Of a DNA stretch of 64,000 nt, positions 1-11,014 are shown one piece after another; positions within the stretch are counted from its first letter, which is position 1, and each line of letters starts with the position of its first letter. The translations under genes were made by a program, and so were the position numbers. The notes beneath the pieces were generated by a model. The model was given only the letters and a program-made list of their open reading frames with translations. It did not search any database and was not told the DNA's origin. The stretch spans positions 57,819,693 to 57,883,692 of the forward strand of contig JAAONU010000001.1 in NCBI GenBank assembly GCA_012932295.1. Reading direction: 5' to 3'. This DNA is from Cyclina sinensis. Its lineage: Eukaryota; Mollusca; Bivalvia; Venerida; Veneridae.

Positions 1-60
1 TTAATTTCGTTTTACTCTAAAACTTCTCTTTGACTTGTAAAATATAAGTTGTACGAAAGC

Positions 61-1239
61 ATGAATCTGTTGAAGAAAGCAAGTTCGTCACTTTCGGTTC
101 TAACTAAAGGAGTTATGGAGCCAACTGAATGTGAATCAATTAGACCATTCTGGTCTGCCGCCATTGAAAAAGAGAAGTATGAAGCTGGGATGGTACTGAG
201 TGGTGTTGGAGATGCATTAGGATACAAAAATGGTGACTGGGAGTTTTGTCAGTCGGGAGAAGTTATTCAAAGAGAGCTGAAACAGCTTGGTGGAATTCGG
301 AACATATATGTAACAGTACCAGAATGGATGGTGAGTGATGATACAGTAATGCATTTGGCAACTGCTGAGGCTCTGGTAAGAAACAAGAATTGTCGAAATA
401 AAGAGCACCTGTATCAACAACTCGCGGATAAGTATCAGAAATGCATGAAGGACATGGACAACAGATCGCCTGGCCGTACATGTACTCAGATGGTAAAAGA
501 ACTGGAACCTAACAAGTCATTCGGATATCGTATACCATTCAACTCAAAAGGAGGTGGTTGCGGAGCTGCGATGCGATCCATGTGCATAGGACTTCGGTAT
601 CCAAGACCTGCTGACATCGAGGATCTGATAGAAGTGAGTATAGAGTCTGGAAGAATGACGCACCATCATCCTACAGGGTATCTGGGTTCTCTAGCGTCTG
701 CTCTGTTTACGTCATATGCTGTCCAGAGAAAGCCTATTCGAGAATGGGGTGCAGGACTTTTAGAAATACTTGAACTAGCTAAAAGGTACATCAGATCATG
801 TACAGGCGTGTATGTAGAAGAAAATGTACGAAACTGGGGGTATTTTGAAGATAAGTGGAAAAGTTACCTTTGTTTGAGAAATATTCTTCATGGAAAAAAT
901 GAGCCTCGCTTCCCGCAAGATTTTGAAAGTGTAAGAAAACGTGACCAATTCTACGCGATGATGAGTTTTGATAATTGGGGAGGTGCGAGCGGCCATGATG
1001 CTCCTATGATTGCGTATGACGCAATACTTGCTTGTAAAGGTGATTGGAGTGAGTTGTGTAATAGGGCGATGTTCCATGGAGGCGACAGTGATAGTACTGG
1101 TGTAATCGCTGGTTGTTGGTATGGAGTTTTGTACGGATATGACGGTGTTCCTGGCTGCAATTACAAAGATCTTGAGTATAAAGACAGGCTTGAGAACGTT
1201 GCAAAAGAACTATATGAACTAGCACATTGCCGTTATTGA
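61..1239 (+). CDS. ADPRH: ADP-ribosylarginine hydrolase (ARH1 type), intact copy A
   Basis: Single open frame of 392 codons, recognisable throughout as the ADP-ribosyl-acceptor hydrolase family that removes ADP-ribose from arginine. Family marks in order: the GDALGY loop near residues 51-56, SDDT with the two metal-binding Asp at 93-94, RIPFNS near 157, GGGCGAAMR near 164-172, [12 protein letters not shown] near 198, [11 protein letters not shown] near 311, and HGGDSDST at 339-346 with metal-binding Asp342 and Asp344. All catalytic motifs are present. Human ARH1 is 357 residues; the excess here is mostly at the N terminus. ATG 61 is used because copies C and D keep an ATG at the same place; ATG 115 (374 residues) fits the family length better and is an equal alternative. 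No intron interrupts the frame. Likely a soluble cytosolic enzyme, as is known for ARH1. Confidence 0.93.
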   Translation: MNLLKKASSSLSVLTKGVMEPTECESIRPFWSAAIEKEKYEAGMVLSGVGDALGYKNGDWEFCQSGEVIQRELKQLGGIRNIYVTVPEWMVSDDTVMHLATAEALVRNKNCRNKEHLYQQLADKYQKCMKDMDNRSPGRTCTQMVKELEPNKSFGYRIPFNSKGGGCGAAMRSMCIGLRYPRPADIEDLIEVSIESGRMTHHHPTGYLGSLASALFTSYAVQRKPIREWGAGLLEILELAKRYIRSCTGVYVEENVRNWGYFEDKWKSYLCLRNILHGKNEPRFPQDFESVRKRDQFYAMMSFDNWGGASGHDAPMIAYDAILACKGDWSELCNRAMFHGGDSDSTGVIAGCWYGVLYGYDGVPGCNYKDLEYKDRLENVAKELYELAHCRY

Positions 1240-1500
1240 AGCGTTAATATAACAATATGGTTGGAAGAAGAATAATTTACATTTGTTTATATCGAACAGT
1301 TTAAGTATTGCAAAACTTTATATTTTATTTTTCTTGATTTATATTTTCAAGGTTTGTATCATTTGTTTAATTAAACCGGTATCCTGTTTGAACATTTTAT
1401 ATAGCCATAGCGACGGTTTCAACTATGCATCGTACATGTATACGTTTAAGCTTCACGTGTTTTTGCTTAAATTTAATCAGAGAAACGAAACACATTTTTT

Positions 1501-1506
1501 AATAAA
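1501..1506 (+). promoter_or_regulatory. Candidate polyadenylation signal of hydrolase copy A
   Basis: AATAAA lies 262 bases after the stop codon. The matching positions of copies B and D read TAAATA or ATAAAT, so only the intact copy keeps the canonical hexamer. Function is inferred from position. Confidence 0.45.
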
Positions 1507-1550
1507 TAATTCTACAAATTAACGCTCACAAAGAAGAAAACAAGTATTTA

Positions 1551-1553
<3 letters not shown>

Positions 1554-1582
<29 letters not shown>
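1554..1582 (+). repeat. (TC)n microsatellite
   Basis: Pure TC dinucleotide tract of about 29 bases, matched at the same relative position in the other two duplicated flanks (8,351 and 19,991). Confidence 0.95.
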
Positions 1583-1585
<3 letters not shown>

Positions 1586-2620
1586 GAACTGAACTGAAAA
1601 GAAAAAATATGATTTTTGAGAAGTGAAAATGGTTTAAAATAGTGTATTTCGTTGAATTATTCGTAGCCGCAAGTTTGTACATAAAAGATTTCATTTCTAT
1701 TGACAATATGTTAACACGGACAATACAAGTAAGTCAAAAGATACAATAACATTTTTCTTCTATAAAGAAGACTATTTACACCTGGAAATACAAAATAAAA
1801 TTGCAGACATATTCTGTCTAAACCGATAAACAGCTCGTTAGTTTGAATTTCCACCCCACCCTTGCGGTATGGTCCGTTCGTTTATCTCTTACATATTTGT
1901 TCAGAGCAAAACTAAAAAAAACAGTTGACGGGAATTTGTTTAAACGGAATGGCTATAGGCATTGATATGAAGTGCTGTATGAAAGTGTTATAACTCTTCC
2001 AATTAATTTTCTTAAATTTTCTTCCTTTTTAAATACTTTTCTTGTTCAGAGCTGAACTCAAAAAGTCCAAAAGGGCATAAAATCATATTGGGTATACTAA
2101 TGGGGAACCTCAAAGGAGAGCGCAGAACCTTAGAACTACAGCCCTAACTTCCTTCGTTCTGGAAACATGTACCTTTAAAAACATTGCAGTAAATTGTCCC
2201 AAACGAGGCTCTAATACTACTCAGGGGATTTAGTTGACATTTCACACAATGACATTGAGAACCTGCACCCTAGCTCTGCTCTGCCCCATGTTTGTTATTT
2301 CCAATTTTATAAGTGCTTGAATGATATCTCAAAACCTTTGCAAATCAATTTCATTATCTTGAGATAATTCACGCACGGATAGAAAACATAGAGAAGTGTT
2401 TTCTAGAAGTGTAACTATTCCTTCTTCTATTTTTAAATCATTGCCCTTTATTGCATTTTGTCATGCTTGTTCGAAACATAAGTAATAAAACTACTGAAGT
2501 GCTTCACTTTACACAATGATGGATGTTACTGACAGTATGTGCAATGTGCAGGAATAATTACTCCTTTTTTGCTCCATTTTTAATTGTTTTCAATCACATA
2601 TATTTTATAATGTTTCTCAA

Positions 2621-3620
2621 CTTCAAAACTTAAAAGTATCCACAGCATGTAGTTGTTATTTCATGGAAAGTTAAATGATACTGAATAGAAATGCATTCTG
2701 AATTAACTGTTACTCCTTCGGTTCTTTTCATCCTCATACCTTTGTTATTTTACTATATTTGTTATGTTTGGAATACATTGACAAGAATCCAGTCTTTTTA
2801 ACAAATTCTTATCCCTGATAATAAATAAAAATATTATATTTTTATCCCTCACTCAAAGAACATGTGTGCAGTGTGCAAGAACCATTATTATGTCTCAGCT
2901 CATATTCGAGTATTTTTCTTTTATCATATTTTTTAAAAATATGTTTAATATCCATCTCTGAAATATGTCTCGAAAACGACAGCAAGGATTCAGTATCTTT
3001 CTGTCATAGGTAGGAATATGGTAATGGTTACCACTCGTGCTTCTGTCCAGCCATGCGTAACACATTTGTTGGTAGCATAACCCCAAAACTTGTCAATAAA
3101 TACGCTCCCTCAGCAGTTAAATGAATACACTACCGTAACTTGATATAGCTGCTTTAATAAGAGTAGATTTATGATATTGACCTTTACAATGATCTTTCAA
3201 GCAATCAATATCCCCAAAACCAAAAAATCTTTAAACCATTTTTCATTGGTTTAAATGATCATGTGATTCCAAAAATTATAATAGACGGGTGTTTTCTGAC
3301 AATTTTGTAAACACATTTCAACTATGTGTTTACTTAAACATCTTAATACAGCAATTAAACGTCTAGAAACAACCATACCATCATGATTTAACTTTTTTGG
3401 TAGTTTTACTGGTTTATTTACGTATACATATTAAAAATCACTTTGAAAAGTGAAATACGTAAGTAACATGCAGACATGCATTGTTTGTTTACATTTTGGG
3501 TTGTCAATTGAATGATGGACATTTCGTTGTAAGCTAGTCACTGACTGGCTGAAAAGTAATCGTGGATTTCCCTGTCTAAAAATAAAAATATCGTTCTGAT
3601 AATTGAATTTTAGCAGAGGT
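2621..3620. other. Intergenic, no gene recognised
   Basis: AT-rich sequence without a convincing frame or repeat boundary. It separates two blocks that are both duplicated around copy D (1-2,620 and 3,620-4,260). Confidence 0.5.
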
Positions 3621-4260
3621 AAGAAAGTGAAATATTCGACCGATGCGCAGGAGAGTAGTCAATGAAGTACCACAGCATCGTGACACACACACTCAAATGT
3701 CTCAATCCTACACAATGCAATGGAATTGAGTAGTCTTCAGAATGGAGGTGCAGCATTACCTTAAGACGACACAATCGCTCGCTGTGAATGAATAAACAAG
3801 TAAGAGTGGGTATTAAATATTCATAATAACGTTCACCCTCTTATAGCTGTGATTCTAGGATCACAGCCTGTTTTCAGCGTCATTGACTGTCACTTGTGTT
3901 TCTTTGAAAAACGCAAATAAATAAGGAAATATATTGAAGCTTACTAAAGACAGATCTGCATCGAATTAAAACCTGCACAAATTGTGATTCCGTTTTTTAC
4001 CGGATTTCCAAATAGTTATGATATAAAACGCATAGAAACTGAAAATACTGACAACTTCTGAACGAGTCCACAATGTGAATTTCTGAAAGGTTATATACTT
4101 TGATGTTTATTTTTTTGTGTTGTTTTTTTTTTGTTTCATTTTACAAAGTATAACTTTAAACGATCATTCTTCATACGACAAACTTCTTTGTTAAACGCTT
4201 TTTCTCTTTTAAGTGACAAGAACCAGAGTCTATTTGAATCGCTTCACGTAACTTTGTTTT
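3621..4260 (+). repeat. Segmental duplication block upstream of copy B
   Basis: Closely matches 22,090-22,690, for example in the shared CGACACAATCGCTCGCTGTG, AAATATTCATAATAAC and GTGATTCCGTTTTTTACC stretches. At 4,260 this block runs into hydrolase copy B, while its partner at 22,690 does not continue into a hydrolase. The partner therefore marks a lost or never-copied unit. Confidence 0.8.
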
Positions 4261-4278
4261 TTCCGCCAGTTATTCTCG

Positions 4279-4823
4279 AAAGCATGTTCGACACTTCTGG
4301 CTCTGATTGAAAGAATTAAACAACCAACTAAACGTGAGCAAGTTAAGCCATTTTGGTCTGCTGCCATTGGAAAAGAAAAGTATGAAGCTGCATTAGTCAT
4401 GACATCACTTGAAGTATTTTGACTAGAAACTGCATGAGCTGGGATGGTACTGAGCGGAGCTGTGATGCGATCAGTGTGCATAGGACTTCGGTATCCAAGC
4501 CCTGCTGACATCGAGGAACTGATAGAAGTGAGTATGGAATCTGAAAGAATGACAGACAATCACCCTTAGAGGGTATTTAGGTCGCTAGCGTCTACCCTGT
4601 TTGCGGCATATGCTGTCCAGAAAAAGTATATTCGAGAACGGGATGTAAGACTGTTAGAAATACTTGAACTGGCTAAAAGGAACATCAGCTCATGTACAGA
4701 CGTGCATGTAGAGGAAAATGTACGAAAGTGGGCGATTTTGAAGAAAAGTGGAAGATTTTTCTCCGTTTGAAATAATGAGCCTTGCTTCCCGCAAGATTGT
4801 GAAAGTGTTAGAAAACGTTACTT
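4279..4823 (+). pseudogene. ADP-ribosylarginine hydrolase copy B, 5' part (pseudogene)
   Basis: Recognisable by its match to copy A: the N-terminal [13 protein letters not shown] region near 4,350, then a short unrelated insert (about 4,391-4,437), then AGMVLSG joined directly to the [13 protein letters not shown] segment. About 120 codons are therefore deleted, including the metal-binding SDDT motif. An in-frame TAG follows at about 4,567 and more small deletions occur near 4,765. The fragment ends where a transposon begins, at 4,824. It cannot encode an active enzyme. Confidence 0.9.
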
Positions 4824-5689
4824 CCCAGCAGGCACATGAAGTCAAACAAACATCGGTTTGACGTTGGATTCTCGTCGCGACGTCGGCAACCAAAAAACCG
4901 ACGTCTATCTAATAACATTTAACGACCCAAAGCAGACGTTGTCTTCAGACGTTCATCTGACGTCAGCTTTCAGTCAGACATACAAAAAAGATATGGGCAG
5001 TTAAAGATGCAATTTGCGCCCAAAAGTCTAACACAATTGATTTTTTTATCAATGTCATTAGAGACGCAAAAAAATTTGGGAGTACCACTTCTCGTGGTTA
5101 CTTCCCTTGAACAGTATAACCACAACTTCGCATTTTCTCAAATAAAATTTATCGTGTCTAAATTGATTTAAGACCACATTACATGTTTGATATTGTAAAT
5201 GGTGAATATAAATTGAAAATTTAAGATTTTATATATCTATATGCGACCTTCGGATCGTTGAAACAAAATTTTTGATGTTCGAAACTATACGATGGAATTT
5301 GCGCCATTGATTTATTGCAGACGACACGATTGGTATCGTCTACTTATCGTAAAAGACACAGCCTATAAACTTGCAAGAAAGTTTCAGTGTCAGTGTTGAA
5401 ATGTAATCTACAGAACTGCAATGTATTTTGTGCACAATAACTTTTGATCAGTGCAGTGTTTTTTTTTTAGATGTCTGTTTTTTTACTGTTTGTGTGTGTG
5501 ACCGGGGGTGGGTTTAGAAAATTTCCAATTTTTAGTGAGCGGTTAGATCGATAAATATCACACCACTCAAATTTAGGTAATCGTTAAACAAAACTTTATT
5601 AGTGTAGGAATGACAACTTGTAACATTACATTAAACATTCTAATGATCTATCAAAATTTTTAAAATTCATGGTTCTGGTCCATTGCAGA

Positions 5690-6060
5690 TTTGGGCTTCA
5701 GGAGCTAAAAGTAGATTAAAAAAGTGAAAATTTAAAAAATCTTCTCTGAAACTGCAAGGCCTAGAGCCTTTGGTATGTATGTGTCATAAGCATCTGTCCC
5801 TTGGTTGGATTTTATGGACAAGGTCACCAATGCTAAAAAAATCAAAATTGGCCCAAACCCAGGGGTCACTTGGTTTTATATGAACTGACATAGATAAAAC
5901 TTAAACAATCTTCTTGTCAGAAACCACAAGGCCTGGATTTTGGATATTTGGTATGTGAAGAAAGTAGTTGTAGCTGTTTTCAGCAGAGCGATAAAAGGGC
6001 AATCATCGCCCTTGTGTTTAACATGAAGGCTAACAAAACTTTATCGACCTAATAATCAGC
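5690..6060 (-). repeat. Dispersed ~190 bp bivalve-type repeat inside the 3.1 kb element
   Basis: Read on the minus strand it carries the same phrases as 34,740-35,760: CCTTGTGGTTTC, GACAAGAAGATT and GTGACCCCTGGG. It is either part of the element or a nested insertion. Confidence 0.6.
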
Positions 6061-7469
6061 AGCAATTTGATTTATTTGAGAAAAAGGTCTTGCAGGAACC
6101 TGAACATACATGTATTTTTGCATATCATTTGCATATTTCACGCTGATGATTATTCAATGAAAGATAGTTCTTTGATATTTTTTGTCAAGCTAAGTTTTTC
6201 AGCATTATTTTTCAAACTCTTTTAAATTGTGTCTGAATTAGCTAAACATTACTAAATACATTAGTATCAAGAGTTGTTCTGTTTCAATGATTTTGTCATG
6301 AGTTCTGATTTTTGGTGTTTATTCTTCACATTAAGGCCATTCAAAGTTACGTTTTACTATGTCTCGGCAAATATTTGTAGGATTTCAATTAAACTTTGCA
6401 CCACTAATAACTTAACTATAGACATTTGATTTTTTTTCTTCTTCTTCTTCTTCTAAAGTCCAGTCTAAGCCTGTGCTTTTTCAGCTATTATTAACTGGAG
6501 AATGATCAAACTTCTTTAGTACCTAGTGCAGATTTACATGTCCTCAGCATGTAGTGTGTATTGAGTTCTGCTGATTATTTTTTGCAGGATGGTTAACTTG
6601 TGAGTGTTTATACATATTGTTAACTTATAACGCTGAGTTTGCTTTCCTAAGATTTAGTCTTGAGTTTTTCAACCAGTTTTTAATATTATGGAAGAAAAAC
6701 TAGAAATGAAGAAATTTCAGTGTCATGTTTTTCTAAAGTGTAAATGATTTTTAGATATTATTTAATTGTATTTGCCATGAGAAAATTACATTATGTTATA
6801 AATGCATAAAAAACTGTGAATGCATCCGTCTCATAAATGAACAGGGAATTTTGCAATTTAAAATAGCAGGATGCATAACCTCACAAATATTTCCATTTGA
6901 GATTGGCTTGAACTCTACTGTGAAATTCTGTTCTTATCTAAAAGTGCAGTACATTTTGAAGCAATATTTTGTAAAAATGGGTTAAAGTTAGATTGCCTAT
7001 GAAATCGCTGAATAAGATACATTTTTGTTTAAAGAAATGATGTTAAATATACCTGATAAGTTTCTATTTTATATCCAGTAAAATAAACTTTTGTATCACT
7101 TTGGAATACTTTACATATATTTGTAATGATAAGGTATTGAAGAAATGCAATATATTGTATGTAAAGTTTCATTTACATGTCAGTTGAGTGATATTGGTGT
7201 ATTATGAACTTATGTATGAGTAATCTTTAGACTGAACAAGTGCCTCACAATTGTTAGGCAGTATATTCAGGCCTAAGATCAATATAAAAAAGCTTTTAAA
7301 ATTGAATTCAGATAGTACTTGGGTCGATGCATATTGTTTACAATTTTGTTGTTCTACTTTGTCTACATAAAATAATTTTTTGTAGACGTCAACATTATTC
7401 TTCTTTTTTTCTTTTTGTATCAAACAGAAGTTTGGAAATATCCAGGGTCTTGAAAAAGTTAAGCCTGTT

Positions 7470-7745
7470 AAAGCCATATAATGGCTGAAAAATGGTTGCC
7501 ATTTAACTAGAACATTAAGAAATTGCTTACAACTTAGTTTAGAACCAGTCAGATTATGGTATGAAGCTAGTCTAAAAATTGGTTAGATTTTGCTCAGAAA
7601 TGTCTAAATAATGGTTAGAATTTGGTCAAAAATGGTTAGATATTGGTCATAAATGCCTGAAAAATGGTTAGAATTGGGTCAGAAAAATGGTTAGATTTTG
7701 GTCAGAAAAAGGGTTTGAAACTAGTTGCAATTTGGTCAGAAATGG
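7470..7745 (+). repeat. Degenerate minisatellite of about 22 bp
   Basis: Variants of AATGGTTAGATTTTGGTCAG recur about ten times in tandem with small length changes, near the right end of the 3.1 kb element. Confidence 0.7.
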
Positions 7746-7911
7746 ACGCTTAAGGAATATTTTAGTTAGAAAAAAGTCATAGTCTGATGTCAATTAGATG
7801 TCGGAATATGACGTCTAAAAAACTTTAAAATCCAACGACTTTTCCGACCGTCATCTGACGTCAGATTCTGACGTTTTACGGACGTCCTTCTGACCTCTTG
7901 TGCTTGCTGGG

Positions 7912-8038
7912 TTGTTGGTATGGAGTTCTGTACGGATGTGACTGTGTTCCAGGCTGCAGTTACAAAGATCTTGAGTATAAAGGCAGGCTAGAAGACGTGG
8001 CTAAAGAACTATATGAACTAGGAGCTTGCATTTATTGA
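7912..8038 (+). pseudogene. ADP-ribosylarginine hydrolase copy B, 3' end
   Basis: Encodes the last ~42 residues of the hydrolase (WYGVLYG... to the stop), matching copy A residues from about 353 onward with several substitutions. The transposon ends directly before it; the HGGDSDST metal site that should precede it has been lost. Confidence 0.9.
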
Positions 8039-8350
8039 AGTGTTAAAACTACGGTATGGTTGGACGAACACTGATTTATATTTGCTTATACCAAACAGTT
8101 TTAGTATTACAAAACTGATACATTTTTTTCCTATTTTATATTTTCAAGTTTTGTATCGTTTGTTAAATTACAGCGGTATCCCTCATGAGAATTTCATATA
8201 GCCATAATGACAGGTTCAACTATGCACTTTACATGTATACGCAAGAAAATAAAAGTTTTTAGCTTCACGTGTTTTGATAAAGTTAAATCACATTTTTGTT
8301 GTAAATAATGCTACAAATTAACGTTTACAAAGAAGACATAAATCTTAAAC

Positions 8351-8372
8351 TCTCTCTCTCTCTCTCTCTCTC
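8351..8372 (+). repeat. (TC)n microsatellite
   Basis: TC tract of about 22 bases at the position equivalent to those at 1,554 and 19,991. Confidence 0.9.
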
Positions 8373-8703
8373 ACCTCTAAAATACTTAATTGAAAAGAAA
8401 AAAAATTAAAAAGAAGTGAATATGATTTATAGTAAGTAAAGGTGAGTTTAAAACAGGTTTTTGTTTATATATTCGTAGCTGCAAGTTTGTACATATTTCA
8501 TTTCTATTGACGATTTGTTAACACGGGCAATTCATCCGAAAATACAAAATAAAACTGAATACATATTTTGGATGAACCGATAAACAGCTCGTTAGTTGTT
8601 ATAACCACCATACTGAATGACGGGAGGGAAATGGTCCGTCCATTTATCTCTTACATTTTTGTTCGGCAAAAAACTCAAAATCAATTGATAGGAATTTGTT
8701 TAA

Positions 8704-9177
8704 AGGGATACACAGGCAAATGAATGCCCCCAAAATTAAAAGTGATATTATTTGCTCAAATCACGTTCAATATGAAGAATTTTCAATTCCCAGTATGATT
8801 GTAGTGAAATGCGGGCTTGAACGTAAATATTTGAACGTTTTTTAACAGAAAGTAAAACGTAAACGAAATCACCGAGTTATTTTCAAATAGGTCACGTGAC
8901 AAAAACAACCAATCGTCGTTTCTCTTGGGTTGCTTTTTGACTTAGATCACGAGACAGGTACTTCAACCGTCGAATCATTCACTGCAGAATTTAGCGCGAA
9001 ATCTAAATTTTCTATCTAGACCCACGTGGGTCAAGTTAGGAAACCACCCGGTTTTTCATTTTAAAAAAGGAAATCTTTGTTACTGGGACTGATCATTGCA
9101 TTTATTTCGATCACATTTATAGTATATTGATTGAAGAAATGAGAAAGGAAGCATAAAACTTTTGCCTATATATCCCT
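8704..9177. mobile_element. 474 bp MITE with TTAA target duplication
   Basis: The ends read AGGGATACACAGGCAAA and, from the other strand, AGGGATATATAGGCAAA. TTAA stands immediately outside both ends (8,700-8,703 and 9,178-9,181). The flanks of copies A and D carry the corresponding unoccupied site. TTAA duplications are typical of piggyBac and Kolobok groups; no coding capacity is present, so the group is not fixed. Confidence 0.9.
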
Positions 9178-9440
9178 TTAAAAAGCACAGGATTGTTAAG
9201 GCATTAATAAGAAGTGCAGTGTACAAGAGATATAACTCTTCTATGTAAATTTCTTAAATATCTTCCTTTTTAAATATTTAATTTGTTCGGAGCGGAACTC
9301 GAAAGCCCAAAACAGCATTAATTCATATTTGATATAGTGATAGAGAATTTGGAGAACCCAAAGGGAGAGTGCAGTACCTTAAAATTATAACTCTTAACTT
9401 CACTTGTTCTGGTATTATGTCCTTTTATAATAATGCAGTA

Positions 9441-10380
9441 AAATGCGCCAAAAATAGAAAGAACTAGACGGGAGCACGTGCAAACAAGAGCTTAACGTAA
9501 TTAAAGGTCTCGATAGTGTTACTCCAAACATACATGCTGTTACTGTTTTTTAAATATGTTCTTTCATAGCAGACCTTCTTCCGAAGTCCCCCGTAGTTAG
9601 CTATTGTCATAATTTTAATAGTGTGACGGTGATGCGTGAGTGTGACTATGGTCAAGATTTTATAGAAAACCGAATGCCATAACCTTAATATTATGCTTTG
9701 GGTTCCAACAAAAATCTTTTTTGAATTGTTACTGTCTTAGGGGACGGAGGACCAATGTTGGTGGTTTTCGACAGTAGCTTTTTTTTAAGTTTTTCATTCA
9801 AAATACAATAGAATCCAGAGATTTGCATGGACTATATGTTTAGCAACTTTGGTGGTCGTACTTCATGCGTCTAGTGGTTTCAGAGGTGAAGTTATTTAAA
9901 GTAAGTAGTGGATGACGGATGCCGGACAGAATAGTGTCACAATAACTCTCAACCATGTCTGGCTCAATTGAGTTAAAATGAATGCCTAGAATGGTTGCAG
10001 TAAGAATAATTAAGAATAATAATTTTGATTACTAATGAAATGTAGAAGGCACTTAGAACAGTGTTCTGTTTTCTGACATGTACATATGAAGCCACATTGT
10101 ACTGTTTCACTTAACCCTAAATAAAAGAAAACATGCGCCAAACCGTTCATTCAGCATGGGACTACAGGTAAAAAATTCTTAGCTACGCTCCTGAAAGGCT
10201 CTTTTTCTAATCCATGAGTCATAATTAATTCAACAGTGGGTATTTGAAAGATGTTTTTGAATTTTAACTGCCACTATTATGCGTAAATCTTAACGTTTTG
10301 CATTCGCTGTCGGACTAAATGCATTCTAACCTAAATCTTCTCCTCAAGCTCAATATAAGAAATAAAAAGTTACCATCACT
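9441..10380. other. Intergenic with a dispersed-repeat scrap
   Basis: No gene seen. Around 9,860-9,960 it carries the GGATGACGGATGCCGGACAG end of a repeat that also ends near 35,760 and 41,400. Confidence 0.5.
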
Positions 10381-10942
10381 CTCCATGTTTCCTGGAAAAC
10401 CAAAGAAATTTAATGAATAACTGTGAAATGTTGCTTGTGTTATACTTCGCCGTTTACATCTCCCCCATGATGCAACGAAAAAAAGTAGACAACCTGTTGT
10501 GAATTTTAGATAACTATGTGGTTTCCCTGTTTAAACGGAAGTTATTTCCCAAGTTATCTCAAAGCAATAGCTGCTGACTCACTCTGCTTATTTTCTGAAA
10601 ATCTTTAATGCGTTTATTCTTTATAATCATTTAAGATTAAACAATTAATAAGTTATAAATTGCTGAAGTTCTTATTTATACGTATTCATGCGTTAAAATC
10701 AAATATTTAAAACGTACTTCAGATTTCATATAAACCGAGCTACAACATTTATTTCGTTTTTGCCGAGTTATGATTTGTAGATGGGTATTTCCAGTAACAT
10801 AGGTGGAATTTCATTAAGTTCATTGGGTTTCCACACATTATTTTCCACTTTCGCTACCGATTTTTTTTCAATTATTAAAATTTTCGTTTTACTCCAAATT
10901 CTAAGTAAAAGGATAATAAGAAAATATAAGTTGAATGTATGC
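10381..10942 (+). repeat. Duplicated hydrolase promoter-side flank (copy C)
   Basis: Homologous to 18,130-18,540 upstream of copy D: shared TGTGGTTTCCCTGTTT, GTTATTTCCC..GTTATCTCAAA and TTTTCGTTTTACTCCAAAT stretches. It may hold the ancestral hydrolase promoter, but no element can be named. Confidence 0.75.
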
Positions 10943-11014
10943 ATGATTCTGTACAAGAAAGCACATAACTAGAGGATTAATAAAACCAACTAAATGTGAA
11001 CCAACTAGGCCAGT
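10943..11014 (+). pseudogene. ADP-ribosylarginine hydrolase copy C, 5' scrap
   Basis: Begins at an ATG equivalent to position 61 of copy A and keeps the CCAACTAAATGTGAACCAAC stretch, but a stop arises within 10 codons. Similarity ends abruptly at about 11,014, so only the first ~25 codons survive. Confidence 0.8.

Larger units (their letters stand above)
1240..2620 (+). repeat. 3' flank of copy A, segmentally duplicated
   Basis: No gene seen. The stretch is clearly homologous to 19,712-20,965 (after copy D) and, to about 2,240, to 8,039-9,440 (after copy B, where a MITE interrupts it). Shared landmarks are the post-stop GAAGCGTTAA, the (TC)n tract, the AATTTGTTT segment and the TTCCTTTTTAAATA segment. 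It shows that the hydrolase copies arose by genomic duplication and not by retrotransposition. Confidence 0.8.
4824..7911. mobile_element. 3.1 kb inverted-repeat DNA element inserted in hydrolase copy B
   Basis: The left end reads CCCAGCAGGCACATGAAGTC; the right end is its near inverted copy (CCCAGCAAGCACAAGAGGTC when read from the other strand). Both ends carry many GACGT/ACGTC words over roughly 140 bases, so the subterminal regions are also inverted repeats. It sits inside the hydrolase copy B reading region, whose two halves flank it. No transposase-like frame is visible, so it appears non-autonomous. I could not see a clear target-site duplication, and about 180 bases of hydrolase sequence are missing at the junction. 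Superfamily not assigned. Confidence 0.85.
8039..9440 (+). repeat. 3' flank of copy B, segmentally duplicated
   Basis: Aligns with the flanks of copies A and D, including the (TC)n tract at 8,351-8,372, and is interrupted by a 474 bp MITE at 8,704-9,177 that the other two flanks lack. Confidence 0.8.

Noticed and set aside
796..1077. Minus-strand frames repeated at 19,268-19,549
   Set aside because: Conserved only because they are antisense to the duplicated hydrolase.
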